From Ottowia flava (GTDB lineage Bacteria; Pseudomonadota; Gammaproteobacteria; Burkholderiales; Burkholderiaceae_C): a stretch of DNA of 64,000 nt. The position numbers and the translations under genes are program-made. Positions within the stretch are counted from its first letter, which is position 1. Each line of letters starts with the position of its first letter. Positions 37,528-45,549 of this stretch are shown piece after piece. Below the pieces are notes generated by a model, which had not been told where the DNA came from, did not search any database, and saw nothing but the letters and a program-made list of their open reading frames with translations. The stretch is from positions 118,766 to 182,765 of the forward strand of contig NZ_VRUA01000006.1 in the NCBI RefSeq assembly GCF_008017535.1, read 5' to 3'.

Positions 37528-38633
37528 TCCTCGGGCGAGGCGATGCGCGGATTGGTCTTGTGACAGTGGTCGAGCAGGGCGTGTTCGATCACCGCGTCGA
37601 ACAGGTCTTCGGTCACGCCCATGGCGGCCAGGCCGGTGGGCAGGCCCAGGCGTGCGGTCATGGCGTGCACCGCCTCGGCGACATCAGCAGCCGAATCGAG
37701 CCCCATCGCTACAGCCATCTGCGCAAGCCGCTTCTCTTTTTGTAGCGATTCGGCGCCCGCGTTGAAGCGGATCACGGCCGGCAGAAACACCGCGTTCAAC
37801 GTGCCATGGTGCAGCTTCGGGTTGACGCCGCCCAGGCTGTGGCTGAGCGAATGCACGCAGCCCAGGCCCTTCTGGAAGGCCATGGCGCCGTGCATGCTGG
37901 CGGCCAGCATGGCCAGGCGGGCGTCGCGGTCGCTGCCGTCGCGCGTGGCGCGCTCAATGTGGGCCCAACCGCGGCGCAGGCCTTCCAGCGCGATGCCGTC
38001 GGCCGGCGGGTTGAAGGCCGGCGCCATGAAGGTTTCCATACAGTGGGCGATGGCGTCCATGCCCGTGGCGGCGGTCAGCATGGGCGGCAGGCCGAGCGTC
38101 AGCGCCGGGTCGCAGATGGCGGCCTTGGGCATCAGGTGCCAGCTGTGAAAGCCCAGCTTGCGCCCGTCGTCCACGATGACGATGGCGCCGCGCGCCACCT
38201 CGCTGCCGGTGCCGGCGGTGGTAGGCACGGCGATCAGCGGCGCCACGGCCTCGCTGATCTTGGGCGAGCCGCCTTCGATGGTGGCGTAGGTCTTGAGCGG
38301 CCCCGGGTGCGTGGCGGCGATGGCCACGCCCTTGGCGCAGTCGATGGCGCTGCCGCCGCCCACGGCGATCAGCCCGTCGCACTTTTGCTGCTGGTAGAGC
38401 GCCGTGGCGGCGCGCACGGCGGCTTCGGTCGGGTTGGACGGCGTCTGGTCGAACACCGCGCAGGGCAGGTCACCCAGCGCATCCAGCACCGGCTGCAGCA
38501 CGCCCGCGGCGCGCACGCCAGCGTCGGTGACGATCAGCGGGCGGGTGATCCCCACGCGCGCGCAGTGCGCGGGCAGCTGCGCCACGGCGCCATAGTCGAA
38601 TTCGATCTGGGTCAGGTATTGGATAAGTGCCAT
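37497..38633 (-). CDS. iron-containing (group III) alcohol dehydrogenase
   Basis: 378 residues, usual length. NAD-binding GGGSAIDCAKGVAI, iron-site residues in TGMDAIAHCMETFMAPAF and CVHSLSHSLGGVNPKLHHGTLNAV (His ligands). Oxidises or reduces a primary alcohol/aldehyde pair; relatives include AdhE-type, FucO and maleylacetate reductase, and the substrate is unknown. A dispersed repeat (37692-37751) is read in frame near the C-terminus, coding about ESLQKEKRLAQMAVAMGLDS. Poor ribosome site at ATG 38633. Confidence 0.92.
   Translation of the reverse strand: MALIQYLTQIEFDYGAVAQLPAHCARVGITRPLIVTDAGVRAAGVLQPVLDALGDLPCAVFDQTPSNPTEAAVRAATALYQQQKCDGLIAVGGGSAIDCAKGVAIAATHPGPLKTYATIEGGSPKISEAVAPLIAVPTTAGTGSEVARGAIVIVDDGRKLGFHSWHLMPKAAICDPALTLGLPPMLTAATGMDAIAHCMETFMAPAFNPPADGIALEGLRRGWAHIERATRDGSDRDARLAMLAASMHGAMAFQKGLGCVHSLSHSLGGVNPKLHHGTLNAVFLPAVIRFNAGAESLQKEKRLAQMAVAMGLDSAADVAEAVHAMTARLGLPTGLAAMGVTEDLFDAVIEHALLDHCHKTNPRIASPEDYRAMLVESM
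37692..37751 (+). repeat. Dispersed repeat copy 10 (forward on +), read in frame inside the iron-ADH gene
   Basis: GAATCGAGCCCCATCGCTAC, AGCCATCTGCGCAAGCCGCT, TCTCTTTTTGTAGCGATTCG. The ends pair (CGAATCGCTAC/GTAGCGATTCG) better than in most copies. Confidence 0.72.
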
Positions 38634-38693
38634 GGCGCAAAGGTGGGGGTAGGATCAACCGGCCATTATTCACGCAACAACGAGGAGACCGCC

Positions 38694-39617
38694 TTGCCCA
38701 CCATCCGCACCGTTTTCGCCACCCGCACGCTGGGCGTGCTCAGCCTGGTGGGCGCTGCCGCCTTCATGGCCGGCTGCGCCAGCACGTCCGCGCCGGTGGT
38801 CGCCAACACGCCGGGCTGCCTGAGCGACGTGGCCGTCAACCAGCTGGTGGCCGACTACAACGCGCGCCGCCCGACGGCCGATCTGCCCGCCATGACCGCG
38901 GCGGATGCGCACTGCACGCGCTCCAAGATCCAGCAGCGCCTGGCGGGGCAGGCCGGTCGCCTGGTCGGCTACAAGGCGGGCCTGACCAATCCGGCGGTGC
39001 AAAAGCGCTTCAACACCGACCAGCCGGTGTGGGGCGCGCTGTACACCGACATGCTGGTGGGCAACTTCGCGTCGGTGGACGCGGCCTTCGGCGCCCGCCC
39101 GCTGTACGAGGCCGACCTGCTGGTGCGCGTGAAGGACGCCGCCATCAACAACGCCAAGACCCCGGCCGAGGTGCTGGCCCATGTGGACCAGATCATCCCC
39201 TTCATCGAATTGCCCGACCTGACGGTGCAGTCGCCGCCCAAGCTGAACGGCACGGCGCTGAGCGCGCTCAACGTCGGCGCGCGCATGGGCGTGCGCGGCT
39301 CGCCGCTGATGGTGCCGGCCGACGCGGCGGCGCGCGCGAAGCTGCTGGACCAGCTGCGCGACATGAACGTGCGGCTGGTCGACGGCAACGGTGCCCAGCT
39401 GGGCGGCGGAAAGGGCTCGGACGTGCTGGGTCACCCGCTGAACGCCGTGGTGTGGCTGGCCGGTGCGCTGAAGACCGACGGCCTGTCGATGAAGCCGGGG
39501 CAGCTGATCAGCCTGGGCTCGTTCTCGGCACTGCTGCCACCCAAGCCCGGCCTGAAAGCCACGGCCCACTACGACGGCGTGGCGGGTCTGCAGCCGGTGA
39601 CCGTCAGTTTTCGCTGA
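38694..39617 (+). CDS. lipoprotein member of the 2-keto-4-pentenoate hydratase (MhpD) family
   Basis: 307 residues from TTG 38694 (GAGGAG 7 nt upstream). A signal with lipobox (AAFMAGCAST, Cys about 26) is unexpected for this normally cytoplasmic family. The MhpD core is recognisable: GYKAGLTNPAVQKRFNTDQP, ARPLYEADLLVRVKD with candidate metal-binding Glu and Asp, VDQIIPFIELPDL, and the C-terminal LGGGKGSDVLGHPLNAVVWLA. The enzyme family hydrates 2-hydroxypentadienoates or decarboxylates related acids. As a lipoprotein it would act in the periplasm, where its role is unclear. Confidence 0.85.
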   Translation: MPTIRTVFATRTLGVLSLVGAAAFMAGCASTSAPVVANTPGCLSDVAVNQLVADYNARRPTADLPAMTAADAHCTRSKIQQRLAGQAGRLVGYKAGLTNPAVQKRFNTDQPVWGALYTDMLVGNFASVDAAFGARPLYEADLLVRVKDAAINNAKTPAEVLAHVDQIIPFIELPDLTVQSPPKLNGTALSALNVGARMGVRGSPLMVPADAAARAKLLDQLRDMNVRLVDGNGAQLGGGKGSDVLGHPLNAVVWLAGALKTDGLSMKPGQLISLGSFSALLPPKPGLKATAHYDGVAGLQPVTVSFR

Positions 39618-39778
39618 CATTCGGTCGTTTGCGCGCTGCCTATCATGCTGAAGCGGGGTGGGCGAACTACCCATCGAAGTACCGGTGCGGTACATTTGGT
39701 TACCCCGCTCGCCGTCCGCCTTGCCGCTCTGGTCGGCGTTGACAGCCCATGACAGGAACGATTTCGAGGAGTTTTCGC

Positions 39779-40561
39779 ATGACCGGCTCTCGCTTTGCTT
39801 GGACAGCCCTGGCCACCCTGGCGTTCGCCGCGCCACTATCGGCCTCGGCCCAGATGAACATCCCCGTCGGAGGCGGGGGTGACAGCGTCGTCTGCGAAAG
39901 CCAGGACGGCAACTTCCGCGAATGCCGTGCGCGCTTTGCCAACGCACCGGTGCTGGTGGAAAACCTGTCGGCCACGCCCTGCGTGGAGGGCCGCAACTGG
40001 GGCAGCCGCGGGCCGGGTTCGGTGTGGGTCTCTGGCGGGTGCCGCGGCCGCTTTGCCGATTCCTATTACGGCGGCGGCTACAACCCTGGCTATAACCCAG
40101 GGCACAACCAAGGCTATGACAACATCGTCCGATGCGAGAGCGACGATGGCCGTCAGCGCGAGTGCCGCACCGGCATGCGTGGCCGCGTGACCCTGGTGCG
40201 CCAGTTGTCGCAATCGCCCTGCATCGAAGGGCAGACCTGGGGTAGCACGCGCAATGGCACGGTCTGGGTGCGCCAGGGCTGCCGCGGTGAATTCGCTGCC
40301 GGCGGCTATGGCGGTGGCTACAACCCGGGCTACAACGGCGGCTACGCGCCGGGCTATCCTGGTGGCGGTGGCTACACGATCACCTGCGAAAGCCAGGACC
40401 GTCGCTACAGCTCGTGCCACTGGGATTCGCGCTGGGGCTGGCCGCGCCTGGTCGAGGAAATGTCAGCATCCAGCTGCCGCGAAGGTCGCAGCTGGGGTTA
40501 CGACGGTCGCGGGCTGTTGTGGGTCGACAGGGGCTGCCGCGCCCGTTTCTCCACGCGCTGA
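39779..40561 (+). CDS. secreted DUF3011 protein with three domain copies, first of a tandem pair
   Basis: 260 residues from ATG 39779 (GAGGAG 8 nt upstream). Signal peptide ends LSASAQ (about residue 24). Three copies of a 55-65-residue module: VCESQDGNFRECRA ... CVEGRNWGSRGPGSVWVSGGC, VRCESDDGRQREC ... CIEGQTWG, and ITCESQDRRYSSC ... CREGRSWGYDGRG; each has four conserved Cys and ends GCRxxF. Gly/Tyr-rich linkers (YYGGGYNPGYNPGHNQGY) join them. DUF3011 function is unknown; mature location periplasmic or extracellular. A rho-independent terminator follows. Confidence 0.88.
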   Translation: MTGSRFAWTALATLAFAAPLSASAQMNIPVGGGGDSVVCESQDGNFRECRARFANAPVLVENLSATPCVEGRNWGSRGPGSVWVSGGCRGRFADSYYGGGYNPGYNPGHNQGYDNIVRCESDDGRQRECRTGMRGRVTLVRQLSQSPCIEGQTWGSTRNGTVWVRQGCRGEFAAGGYGGGYNPGYNGGYAPGYPGGGGYTITCESQDRRYSSCHWDSRWGWPRLVEEMSASSCREGRSWGYDGRGLLWVDRGCRARFSTR

Positions 40562-40591
40562 TTCACCCCAAGTGGGCCATATGGCCACCTG

Positions 40592-40628
40592 GCCCGGGCG
40601 ACCATCGGTCGCGCCGGGCTTCTTTTTT
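40592..40628 (+). terminator. Rho-independent terminator after the first DUF3011 gene
   Basis: Stem GCCCGGGCGACC / GGTCGCGCCGGGC (one bulge) with an ATC loop, followed by TTCTTTTTT. It separates the two DUF3011 genes, so the second has its own promoter. Confidence 0.85.
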
Positions 40629-40937
40629 GCTCCGCAGGACTCAGCGTCTCAAGGGCATGGCCGGCCAATGTCGAACTGCGCGGTGCTGTTGCCCTAACCG
40701 TCGGGTGCTCGACGCCCAAGTCGGGCGGTTCGTGACAGTGCGCGGCACCTACGCCTCAGTCATGTGCGGTTTCGCACGATTTCAAGTCGCCATCGAACAT
40801 GCATCACGGCGTATTAGTACATATAGGTTAAATTCACCATCAGGCGGGCATAGATTGTGCTTTTGCTCGCCGGCGGGTGAGGCGGATGGTCCTCTCATCC
40901 ACAGAACTCCAAAAGACGATCAAGAGGAAGGTTTTCC
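40629..40937. promoter_or_regulatory. Intergenic region ahead of the second DUF3011 gene
   Basis: About 310 bp without a gene. It contains an AT-rich stretch around 40805-40860 (tattagtacatataggttaa) that probably holds the promoter, and ends in the ribosome site AAGAGGAAGG before ATG 40938. No -35/-10 pair was convincing. Confidence 0.45.
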
Positions 40938-41681
40938 ATGAAGAACAGTCGCATCGCCGCATTGCTGGCCTTGCTGGCCGCGGCGCTCAGCGCGCCGGCT
41001 CAGGCGCAGATCGGCTCGGGCGCCATGCCCGTGTCAGGCCGCACCGTCCTGTGTGAAAGCCGCGGCGACCAGTACCGTGAATGCAGCACGCCGTTCCGCT
41101 CGCCGCCGGTGCTGATGAACGTGCTGTCGTCTGCGCCCTGCGACCAGGGCCGCAGCTGGGGCAGCCGCAGTCCGGGCATGGTCTGGGTCAGCAACGGCTG
41201 CCGCGCCGAGTTTGGCGAAGGCTACGCGCCGCCGCCCCGGCCGGACATCGGCGGTGGCGCCGTTCCGATGGGCCCGATGCGCTGCGAGAGCGAGGACGGC
41301 AACTACCGCGAGTGCCCGGTGCCCGCCGGCATGCGCATGGCGATGACGCGCCAGCTCTCGTCCACCACCTGCGTCGAGGGCCGCAACTGGGGCAACCGCT
41401 ACGCCAGCGTGTGGGTGCGCAACGGCTGCCGGGCCGAGTTCCAGCCAGCCGGCGGCTGGAACCCACCCGCGCCGCCATTCCGCCCGAGCGGCCGCAGCAT
41501 TGAATGCAGCAGCGACAATCGCGCGCACGAGACCTGCTACTGGAACCCGCGCTGGGGGTATCCGCGGATGGTGGAGCAACTGTCGGACCACAGCTGCCGC
41601 GAAGGCAACAGCTGGGGCTACGACGGCCGCAGCCAGATCTGGGTCGACCGCGGCTGCCGCGCCCGCTTCTCCGCGAACTGA
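40938..41681 (+). CDS. secreted DUF3011 protein, second of a tandem pair
   Basis: 247 residues. Signal peptide (LLALLAAALSAPAQAQ), then three DUF3011 modules parallel to the neighbour: VLCESRGDQYREC ... CDQGRSWGSR, MRCESEDGNYREC ... CVEGRNWGNRYASVWVRNGC, and IECSSDNRAHETC ... CREGNSWGYDGRSQIWVDRGC. The Gly/Tyr linkers of the first paralogue are replaced by Pro-rich ones (YAPPPRPDIGGG). Third modules of the two proteins are more alike than modules within one protein, so the pair arose by duplication of a whole three-module gene. Confidence 0.88.
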   Translation: MKNSRIAALLALLAAALSAPAQAQIGSGAMPVSGRTVLCESRGDQYRECSTPFRSPPVLMNVLSSAPCDQGRSWGSRSPGMVWVSNGCRAEFGEGYAPPPRPDIGGGAVPMGPMRCESEDGNYRECPVPAGMRMAMTRQLSSTTCVEGRNWGNRYASVWVRNGCRAEFQPAGGWNPPAPPFRPSGRSIECSSDNRAHETCYWNPRWGYPRMVEQLSDHSCREGNSWGYDGRSQIWVDRGCRARFSAN

Positions 41682-41687
41682 AGCGAC

Positions 41688-41711
41688 CAACGGCCCCACT
41701 GAGGGCCGTTG
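41688..41711 (+). terminator. Hairpin after the second DUF3011 gene
   Basis: Nine-base-pair stem CAACGGCCC / GGGCCGTTG with a 6-nt loop immediately after the stop codon. There is no T-tract, so it is only a possible terminator or RNA-stabilising stem. Confidence 0.5.
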
Positions 41712-41895
41712 CTGGCTCTGGCGCACTGGGCGAGGGCGCCCGTGATCGAGCGCTGGGCGCTGGCCCGAGAATGCCGGAGTGAAGAACGGCCATGGCGCAA
41801 CGCCATGGCCAGGCGTCGGTAGAAGATGGCTCGCTACCATACGGGGCCACAGCGGGTTTTCCGTGCCGGTCGCTCGGGGCGCTGTGCCGCCAGCC

Positions 41896-42855
41896 ATGAC
41901 ACTGCCCTCCGAGATCCAGACCCAACTCAAGCCCGCCATGCGCCTGCTCGTGCAGCGCATGGCGCAGGCACCGTACCCGCCCATGCACACGCAGACGCCG
42001 CAGCAGGCGCGCGCCGCGTACGAGCTGGGCAGCAGCGTGCTCGACGTGCCCAAACCCGACCTGGCGCGCGTGGAAGACCTGCGCATCACCGCCCGCGATG
42101 GCGCCGTGTTGCCGCTGCGCCTGTACGCGCCGAGCGCCGCCGCCGGCCTGCCGGTGCTGCTGTACTTCCACGGTGGCGGTTTCACCATCGGCAGCATCGA
42201 TTCGCACGACATCTTCTGCCGCACGCTCAGCCAGCTGAGCGGTGCGGCCATCGTCTCGCTCGACTACCGGCTGGCGCCAGAACACCGCTTTCCCACTGCC
42301 GTCCACGACAGCTGGGACGCTTTGGCCTGGCTGTCGGATGAGGGCGGTCGCGGGTTGGGGCTCGACACCGCTCGCCTGGCCGTGGGCGGCGACTCCGCCG
42401 GCGGCACCCTGGCCGCCGTGGCGGCCGTCCACGCGCGCGACCAGGGCATTCCCCTGGCGCTGCAACTGCTGATCTACCCCGGCACCACCGACCACCAGGA
42501 CACGCCATCGCACGCCGGGTTCGAACACGGCCCGGTGCTTGAAAAAGCGCTGATCGACTGGTTCTTCGCCCAATACATCGACCCGGAAGACCGTTCCGAC
42601 TGGCGCTTTGCGCCACTGAAGAGTGCCGATGTCGACGGCGTGGCTGCCGCCTGGGTCGGCTTGGCCGAATGCGATCCGCTGGTGGACGAAGGCGTGCTCT
42701 ACGCCGACAAGCTGCGCGCAGCGGGCGTACCCGTGGACCTGGAGATCTACCGCGGTGTGGTGCACGGCTTCATCAAGATGGGCCGCGCCATCCCCGAGGC
42801 GCGTCAGCTGCACCAGGACGCCGCGCGGGCACTGCGACAGGCGTTTGGCCTGTGA
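41896..42855 (+). CDS. alpha/beta hydrolase, hormone-sensitive-lipase family esterase
   Basis: 319 residues from ATG 41896. Oxyanion-hole motif YFHGGGFTIGS, nucleophile GGDSAGGTLAAVAA, catalytic Asp in GLAECDPLVDEG and His in VVHGFIKMGRA. These define the HSL (type IV) esterase family, cytoplasmic enzymes hydrolysing short acyl esters. N-terminal cap residues (LKPAMRLLVQRMAQAPYPP) are typical. Same strand as the following thioesterase-GNAT gene, with a repeat copy between. Confidence 0.9.
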   Translation: MTLPSEIQTQLKPAMRLLVQRMAQAPYPPMHTQTPQQARAAYELGSSVLDVPKPDLARVEDLRITARDGAVLPLRLYAPSAAAGLPVLLYFHGGGFTIGSIDSHDIFCRTLSQLSGAAIVSLDYRLAPEHRFPTAVHDSWDALAWLSDEGGRGLGLDTARLAVGGDSAGGTLAAVAAVHARDQGIPLALQLLIYPGTTDHQDTPSHAGFEHGPVLEKALIDWFFAQYIDPEDRSDWRFAPLKSADVDGVAAAWVGLAECDPLVDEGVLYADKLRAAGVPVDLEIYRGVVHGFIKMGRAIPEARQLHQDAARALRQAFGL

Positions 42856-42860
42856 TGCGG

Positions 42861-42914
42861 TGCTACCGTTGTAATAGCTGACTGCGCAGGTGGCAGTAAG
42901 GCCAGGCGCTTGAA
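42861..42914 (-). repeat. Dispersed repeat copy 11 (reverse)
   Basis: GTGCTACCGTTGTAATAGCT, then GACTGCGCAGGTGGCAGTAA, then GGCCAGGCGCTTGAA. Ends 13 bp before the thioesterase-GNAT start. Confidence 0.8.
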
Positions 42915-42927
42915 AGACACCCCAACC

Positions 42928-43797
42928 ATGCAACCCACCGATTTCCGCTTTCACCACCATCTGCGCGTGCGCTGGGCCGAGGTCGACGTGCAGAAGATCG
43001 TCTTCAACCCGCACTACCTGATGTACTTCGACTGCGCCATCGCGGACTACTGGCGCGCGCTGGCGATGCCTTACGAAGCGACCATGCAGCGCCTGCAGGG
43101 CGACATGTACCTGCGCAAGACGGCGGTCGAGTTCAACGCCTCGGCGGTGATGGACGACCGGCTGGACGTGGCGCTGCGCTGCGAGCGCATCGGCACCTCG
43201 TCCATGACGTTCTCAGGCGGCATCTTCCGCGGCGGGCAGTTGCTGATCGTGGGCGAGCTGGTCTACGTCTTCGCCGACCCCGCCACCAAGACCAGCCAGG
43301 CAGTACCCGCCGCGCTGCGCGCGTGGATCGAGGCCTACGAAGCCGGCCGGCCCGTGATCCGCGTACAGACGGGCGAATGGGCCAGCCTGCAGGCTGCCGC
43401 CAGCGAGGTGCGCACCGCGGTGTTCATCGAAGAGCAGGGCATTGCGCGGGAAGACGAATGGGACGAGGCCGACCTGACCGCCGTGCACGCCGTCGTCAGC
43501 AACCCGCTGGGCATGCCGGTGGCCACCGGCCGTCTGTTGCGCGAGGGCGCGGCGGACAGCGGCGTGTCACGCATCGGGCGCATGGCGGTGCTGCAGCCCC
43601 TGCGCGGCGGCGGTGTGGGGCGCCAGGTGATCGGTGCGCTGGAACAGGTGGCGCGCGAGCGCGGCGACCGCGAGGTGGTGCTGAGCGCCCAGCGCAGCGC
43701 CGAGGGCTTTTACCGCCGCTTGGGCTACGTGCCCTACGGCGAACCGTACGACGACGTGGGTATCCGGCACATCGGCATGCGGCGGGCGCTGGCCTGA
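42928..43797 (+). CDS. fusion of a YbgC-like thioesterase and a GNAT acetyltransferase
   Basis: 289 residues in one frame. Residues 1-135 are a 4-hydroxybenzoyl-CoA thioesterase/YbgC hotdog domain (VRWAEVDVQKIVFNPHYLMYFD, with the catalytic Asp). Residues about 145-289 are a GNAT domain of the ElaA type (VRTAVFIEEQGIAREDEWDE, VSRIGRMAVLQPLRGGGVGRQVI as the acetyl-CoA loop, FYRRLGYVPYGEPYDDVGIRHIGMRR). A fused protein would handle acyl-CoA and acetyl-CoA in tandem. Both halves look intact. The ATG at 42928 has a weak ribosome site. Confidence 0.85.
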   Translation: MQPTDFRFHHHLRVRWAEVDVQKIVFNPHYLMYFDCAIADYWRALAMPYEATMQRLQGDMYLRKTAVEFNASAVMDDRLDVALRCERIGTSSMTFSGGIFRGGQLLIVGELVYVFADPATKTSQAVPAALRAWIEAYEAGRPVIRVQTGEWASLQAAASEVRTAVFIEEQGIAREDEWDEADLTAVHAVVSNPLGMPVATGRLLREGAADSGVSRIGRMAVLQPLRGGGVGRQVIGALEQVARERGDREVVLSAQRSAEGFYRRLGYVPYGEPYDDVGIRHIGMRRALA

Positions 43798-44099
43798 GGT
43801 CGCACCGGCGGGCGCAGGCCCGCTGGCGCAGGCGTGGTCGTGCCGGCTGATCCGCCGCAGGGGGGACACCGCGGCTTTTTGCTATTGATCATGTAGCTGG
43901 CTGCGCAGTGCCAGCAAGCGCTGAGGCCTGATTTTGATCGAAATTTTCTTCGGCCTCCTCGCTGTGGGCGCCGACGAGTCACGCCCGCACCCGCGTCAAG
44001 AGTTTGACCGGATCAAGCTTTTTGCCTCTACCATGCGCCACCAGCCAGGCGCCCAGGCGGTGGTCGCTGGGGCGCTGACGGTGGATCACCGGGGCAGCC
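43798..44099. other. Intergenic stretch holding repeat copy 12
   Basis: About 300 bp. Besides the repeat (43876-43950) I see no gene. It precedes the small frame at 44100 and the DUF1275 gene and may carry their promoter. Confidence 0.4.
43876..43950 (-). repeat. Dispersed repeat copy 12 (reverse)
   Basis: TTTTTGCTATTGATCATGTA, GCTGGCTGCGCAGTGCCAGC, then GGCCTGATTTTGATCG followed by AAATTTTC. The centre CTGGCTGCGCAGTGCCAG is nearly self-complementary. Confidence 0.85.
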
Positions 44100-44279
44100 A
44101 TGGCTCGACCGCATCCCGAACGCATTCTTCACAACGCGCGCACCACCACACTGCTGTTCGACACCCACACGCACCTGGTGCGCGGCGAACACCAGGTCGA
44201 CGAGCGCCGCCTGCCCACGCTGGACGAGATCAACGCCCTGGCGGCCAACATCCCGGGCAACGGGGTTCAACCGATTTGA
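44100..44279 (+). CDS. small hypothetical protein (59 residues)
   Basis: Reads MARPHPERILHNARTTTLLF, then TLDEINALAANIPGNG near its end; third codon positions are strongly G/C as in real genes here. It ends 12 bp before the DUF1275 gene, so they may be co-transcribed. No family recognised and no strong ribosome site. Confidence 0.5.
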   Translation: MARPHPERILHNARTTTLLFDTHTHLVRGEHQVDERRLPTLDEINALAANIPGNGVQPI

Positions 44280-44291
44280 AAGTGCATCCTC

Positions 44292-44987
44292 ATGAGTTTC
44301 ACCGAAACGCCCGCGCCCGCGGGCCATCTGCTCGGCTTCAACGCCGGTTACGTCGACACGGCCGGGTTCCTGGCGCTGTCGGGCCTGTTCACCGCGCACG
44401 TCACGGGCAACTTCGTGACGCTGGGCGCGTCGCTGATCCACGGCACCTCGGGCGCGTGGGCCAAGCTGTCGGCGCTGCCGGTGTTCTGCGTAGCGGTGGT
44501 GCTGACGCGGCTGTTGAGCCAGGCCATCGTGGCGCGTGGGCAGCCGGTGCTCGGTCGCCTGATCGTCTGCAAGGTGGTGTTGCTGGCGGCCGCGGCAGCG
44601 CTCATGATCGCGCTCGGGCCGTTCAGCAACGGCGATCAGGCGCCTGCGTTTCTGGCAGGGATGCTGATGGTAGCCGCCATGGCGATCCAGAACGCCATGC
44701 AGCGTATGCACATGAAATCGGCGCCGCCGTCCACGTTGATGACGGGCAACACCACCCAGGTGATGATCGACCTGGCCGACCTGTTCCGGGGCGCCAGCGG
44801 CAGCGCGCGCGGCGAGGCGGTGGGGCGCCTGCGCCGTATGGTGCCGGCAATCATCGCCTTCGCCGCCGGCTGCGCGGTGGCGGCGCTGGCCTATGTCAGC
44901 GTCGGCATGTGGTGCTTTGCGCTGCCGCCGCTGGTCGGCCTGTTGACGCTGCCGTGGCTGCGCGAACCCTTGGCGCCGCGCAGCTGA
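44292..44987 (+). CDS. YoaK/DUF1275-family membrane protein
   Basis: 231 residues with six predicted helices. Family landmarks: GFNAGYVDTAGFLALSGLFT near the N-terminus, AHVTGNFVTLGASL, AMAIQNAMQRMHMKSAPPST and MTGNTTQVMIDLADL. DUF1275 proteins are inner-membrane proteins of unknown transport function. A short 59-codon frame lies just upstream. Confidence 0.88.
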   Translation: MSFTETPAPAGHLLGFNAGYVDTAGFLALSGLFTAHVTGNFVTLGASLIHGTSGAWAKLSALPVFCVAVVLTRLLSQAIVARGQPVLGRLIVCKVVLLAAAAALMIALGPFSNGDQAPAFLAGMLMVAAMAIQNAMQRMHMKSAPPSTLMTGNTTQVMIDLADLFRGASGSARGEAVGRLRRMVPAIIAFAAGCAVAALAYVSVGMWCFALPPLVGLLTLPWLREPLAPRS

Positions 44988-45014
44988 GTGGCGTGGCGGC
45001 GCGCCCTGGCGCTC

Positions 45015-45088
45015 GCAAATACGAACGTTTCAGGCACGCAGCCTTACAGCCATCAGCGCGACCAGCTATCCATTGGATAGCAAAAAAG
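45015..45088 (+). repeat. Dispersed repeat copy 13 (forward)
   Basis: CAAATACGAACGTTTCAGGC, then GCCTTACAGCCATCAGCGCG, then ACCAGCTATCCATTGGATAG and CAAAAAAGG. The terminal CTATCCATTGGATAG is a clean inverted repeat. Sits between convergent genes and could stop transcription. Confidence 0.83.
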
Positions 45089-45144
45089 GGGTGGGGCCGG
45101 GCGGCGGGTTCTCGCGCACCAGCGGCTGCCGGCCGCGCGCACGC

Positions 45145-45549
45145 TCAGTTCAGCACCAACTGGGCAATGATGCCGGTGGCGATGGCGATCAGCGCGTAGT
45201 CGCCGCCGACCTGCACCCAGTTGTAGCCGCGCGGCGGGGCTGACAGGCGGTGGGCGCGCCAGTTGTTCACCACGTATTGACGGTGGCGGTAGGCCGGTGG
45301 CAGGCGGTCACCGCGGTGCCAGCGGCGGTCGGGGCCCACGCCGCGCGCATGCGGCGGCGGGCCGCGGCGCCCGCGGTAGTCGCTCGGGCGGTAGGGACCG
45401 CGGCGCGGGCCGCGGTCAGGGCCGCGGTCAGGGCCATGGTTGGGGCCGCGGCGGTCGTCGTGCCCGCGCGACTGCGCAGTGGCCGGCAGCACGGCAGCGC
45501 CCAGCACGCCAGCGAGGGCAAAGGACAGGAGGTTTCGTCTTGGCAACAT
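45145..45549 (-). CDS. RcnB-family periplasmic protein
   Basis: 134 residues. A signal peptide (FALAGVLGAAVLPATAQ) is followed by an Arg/Gly/Pro/His-rich, low-complexity stretch (RRGPNHGPDRGPDRGPRRGP) and the RcnB core LPPAYRHRQYVVNNWRAHRL ... PPRGYNWVQVGGDYALIAIATGII. RcnB contributes to nickel/cobalt balance in E. coli; many relatives are only annotated by homology. No rcnA efflux gene is nearby. Confidence 0.85.
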   Translation of the reverse strand: MLPRRNLLSFALAGVLGAAVLPATAQSRGHDDRRGPNHGPDRGPDRGPRRGPYRPSDYRGRRGPPPHARGVGPDRRWHRGDRLPPAYRHRQYVVNNWRAHRLSAPPRGYNWVQVGGDYALIAIATGIIAQLVLN

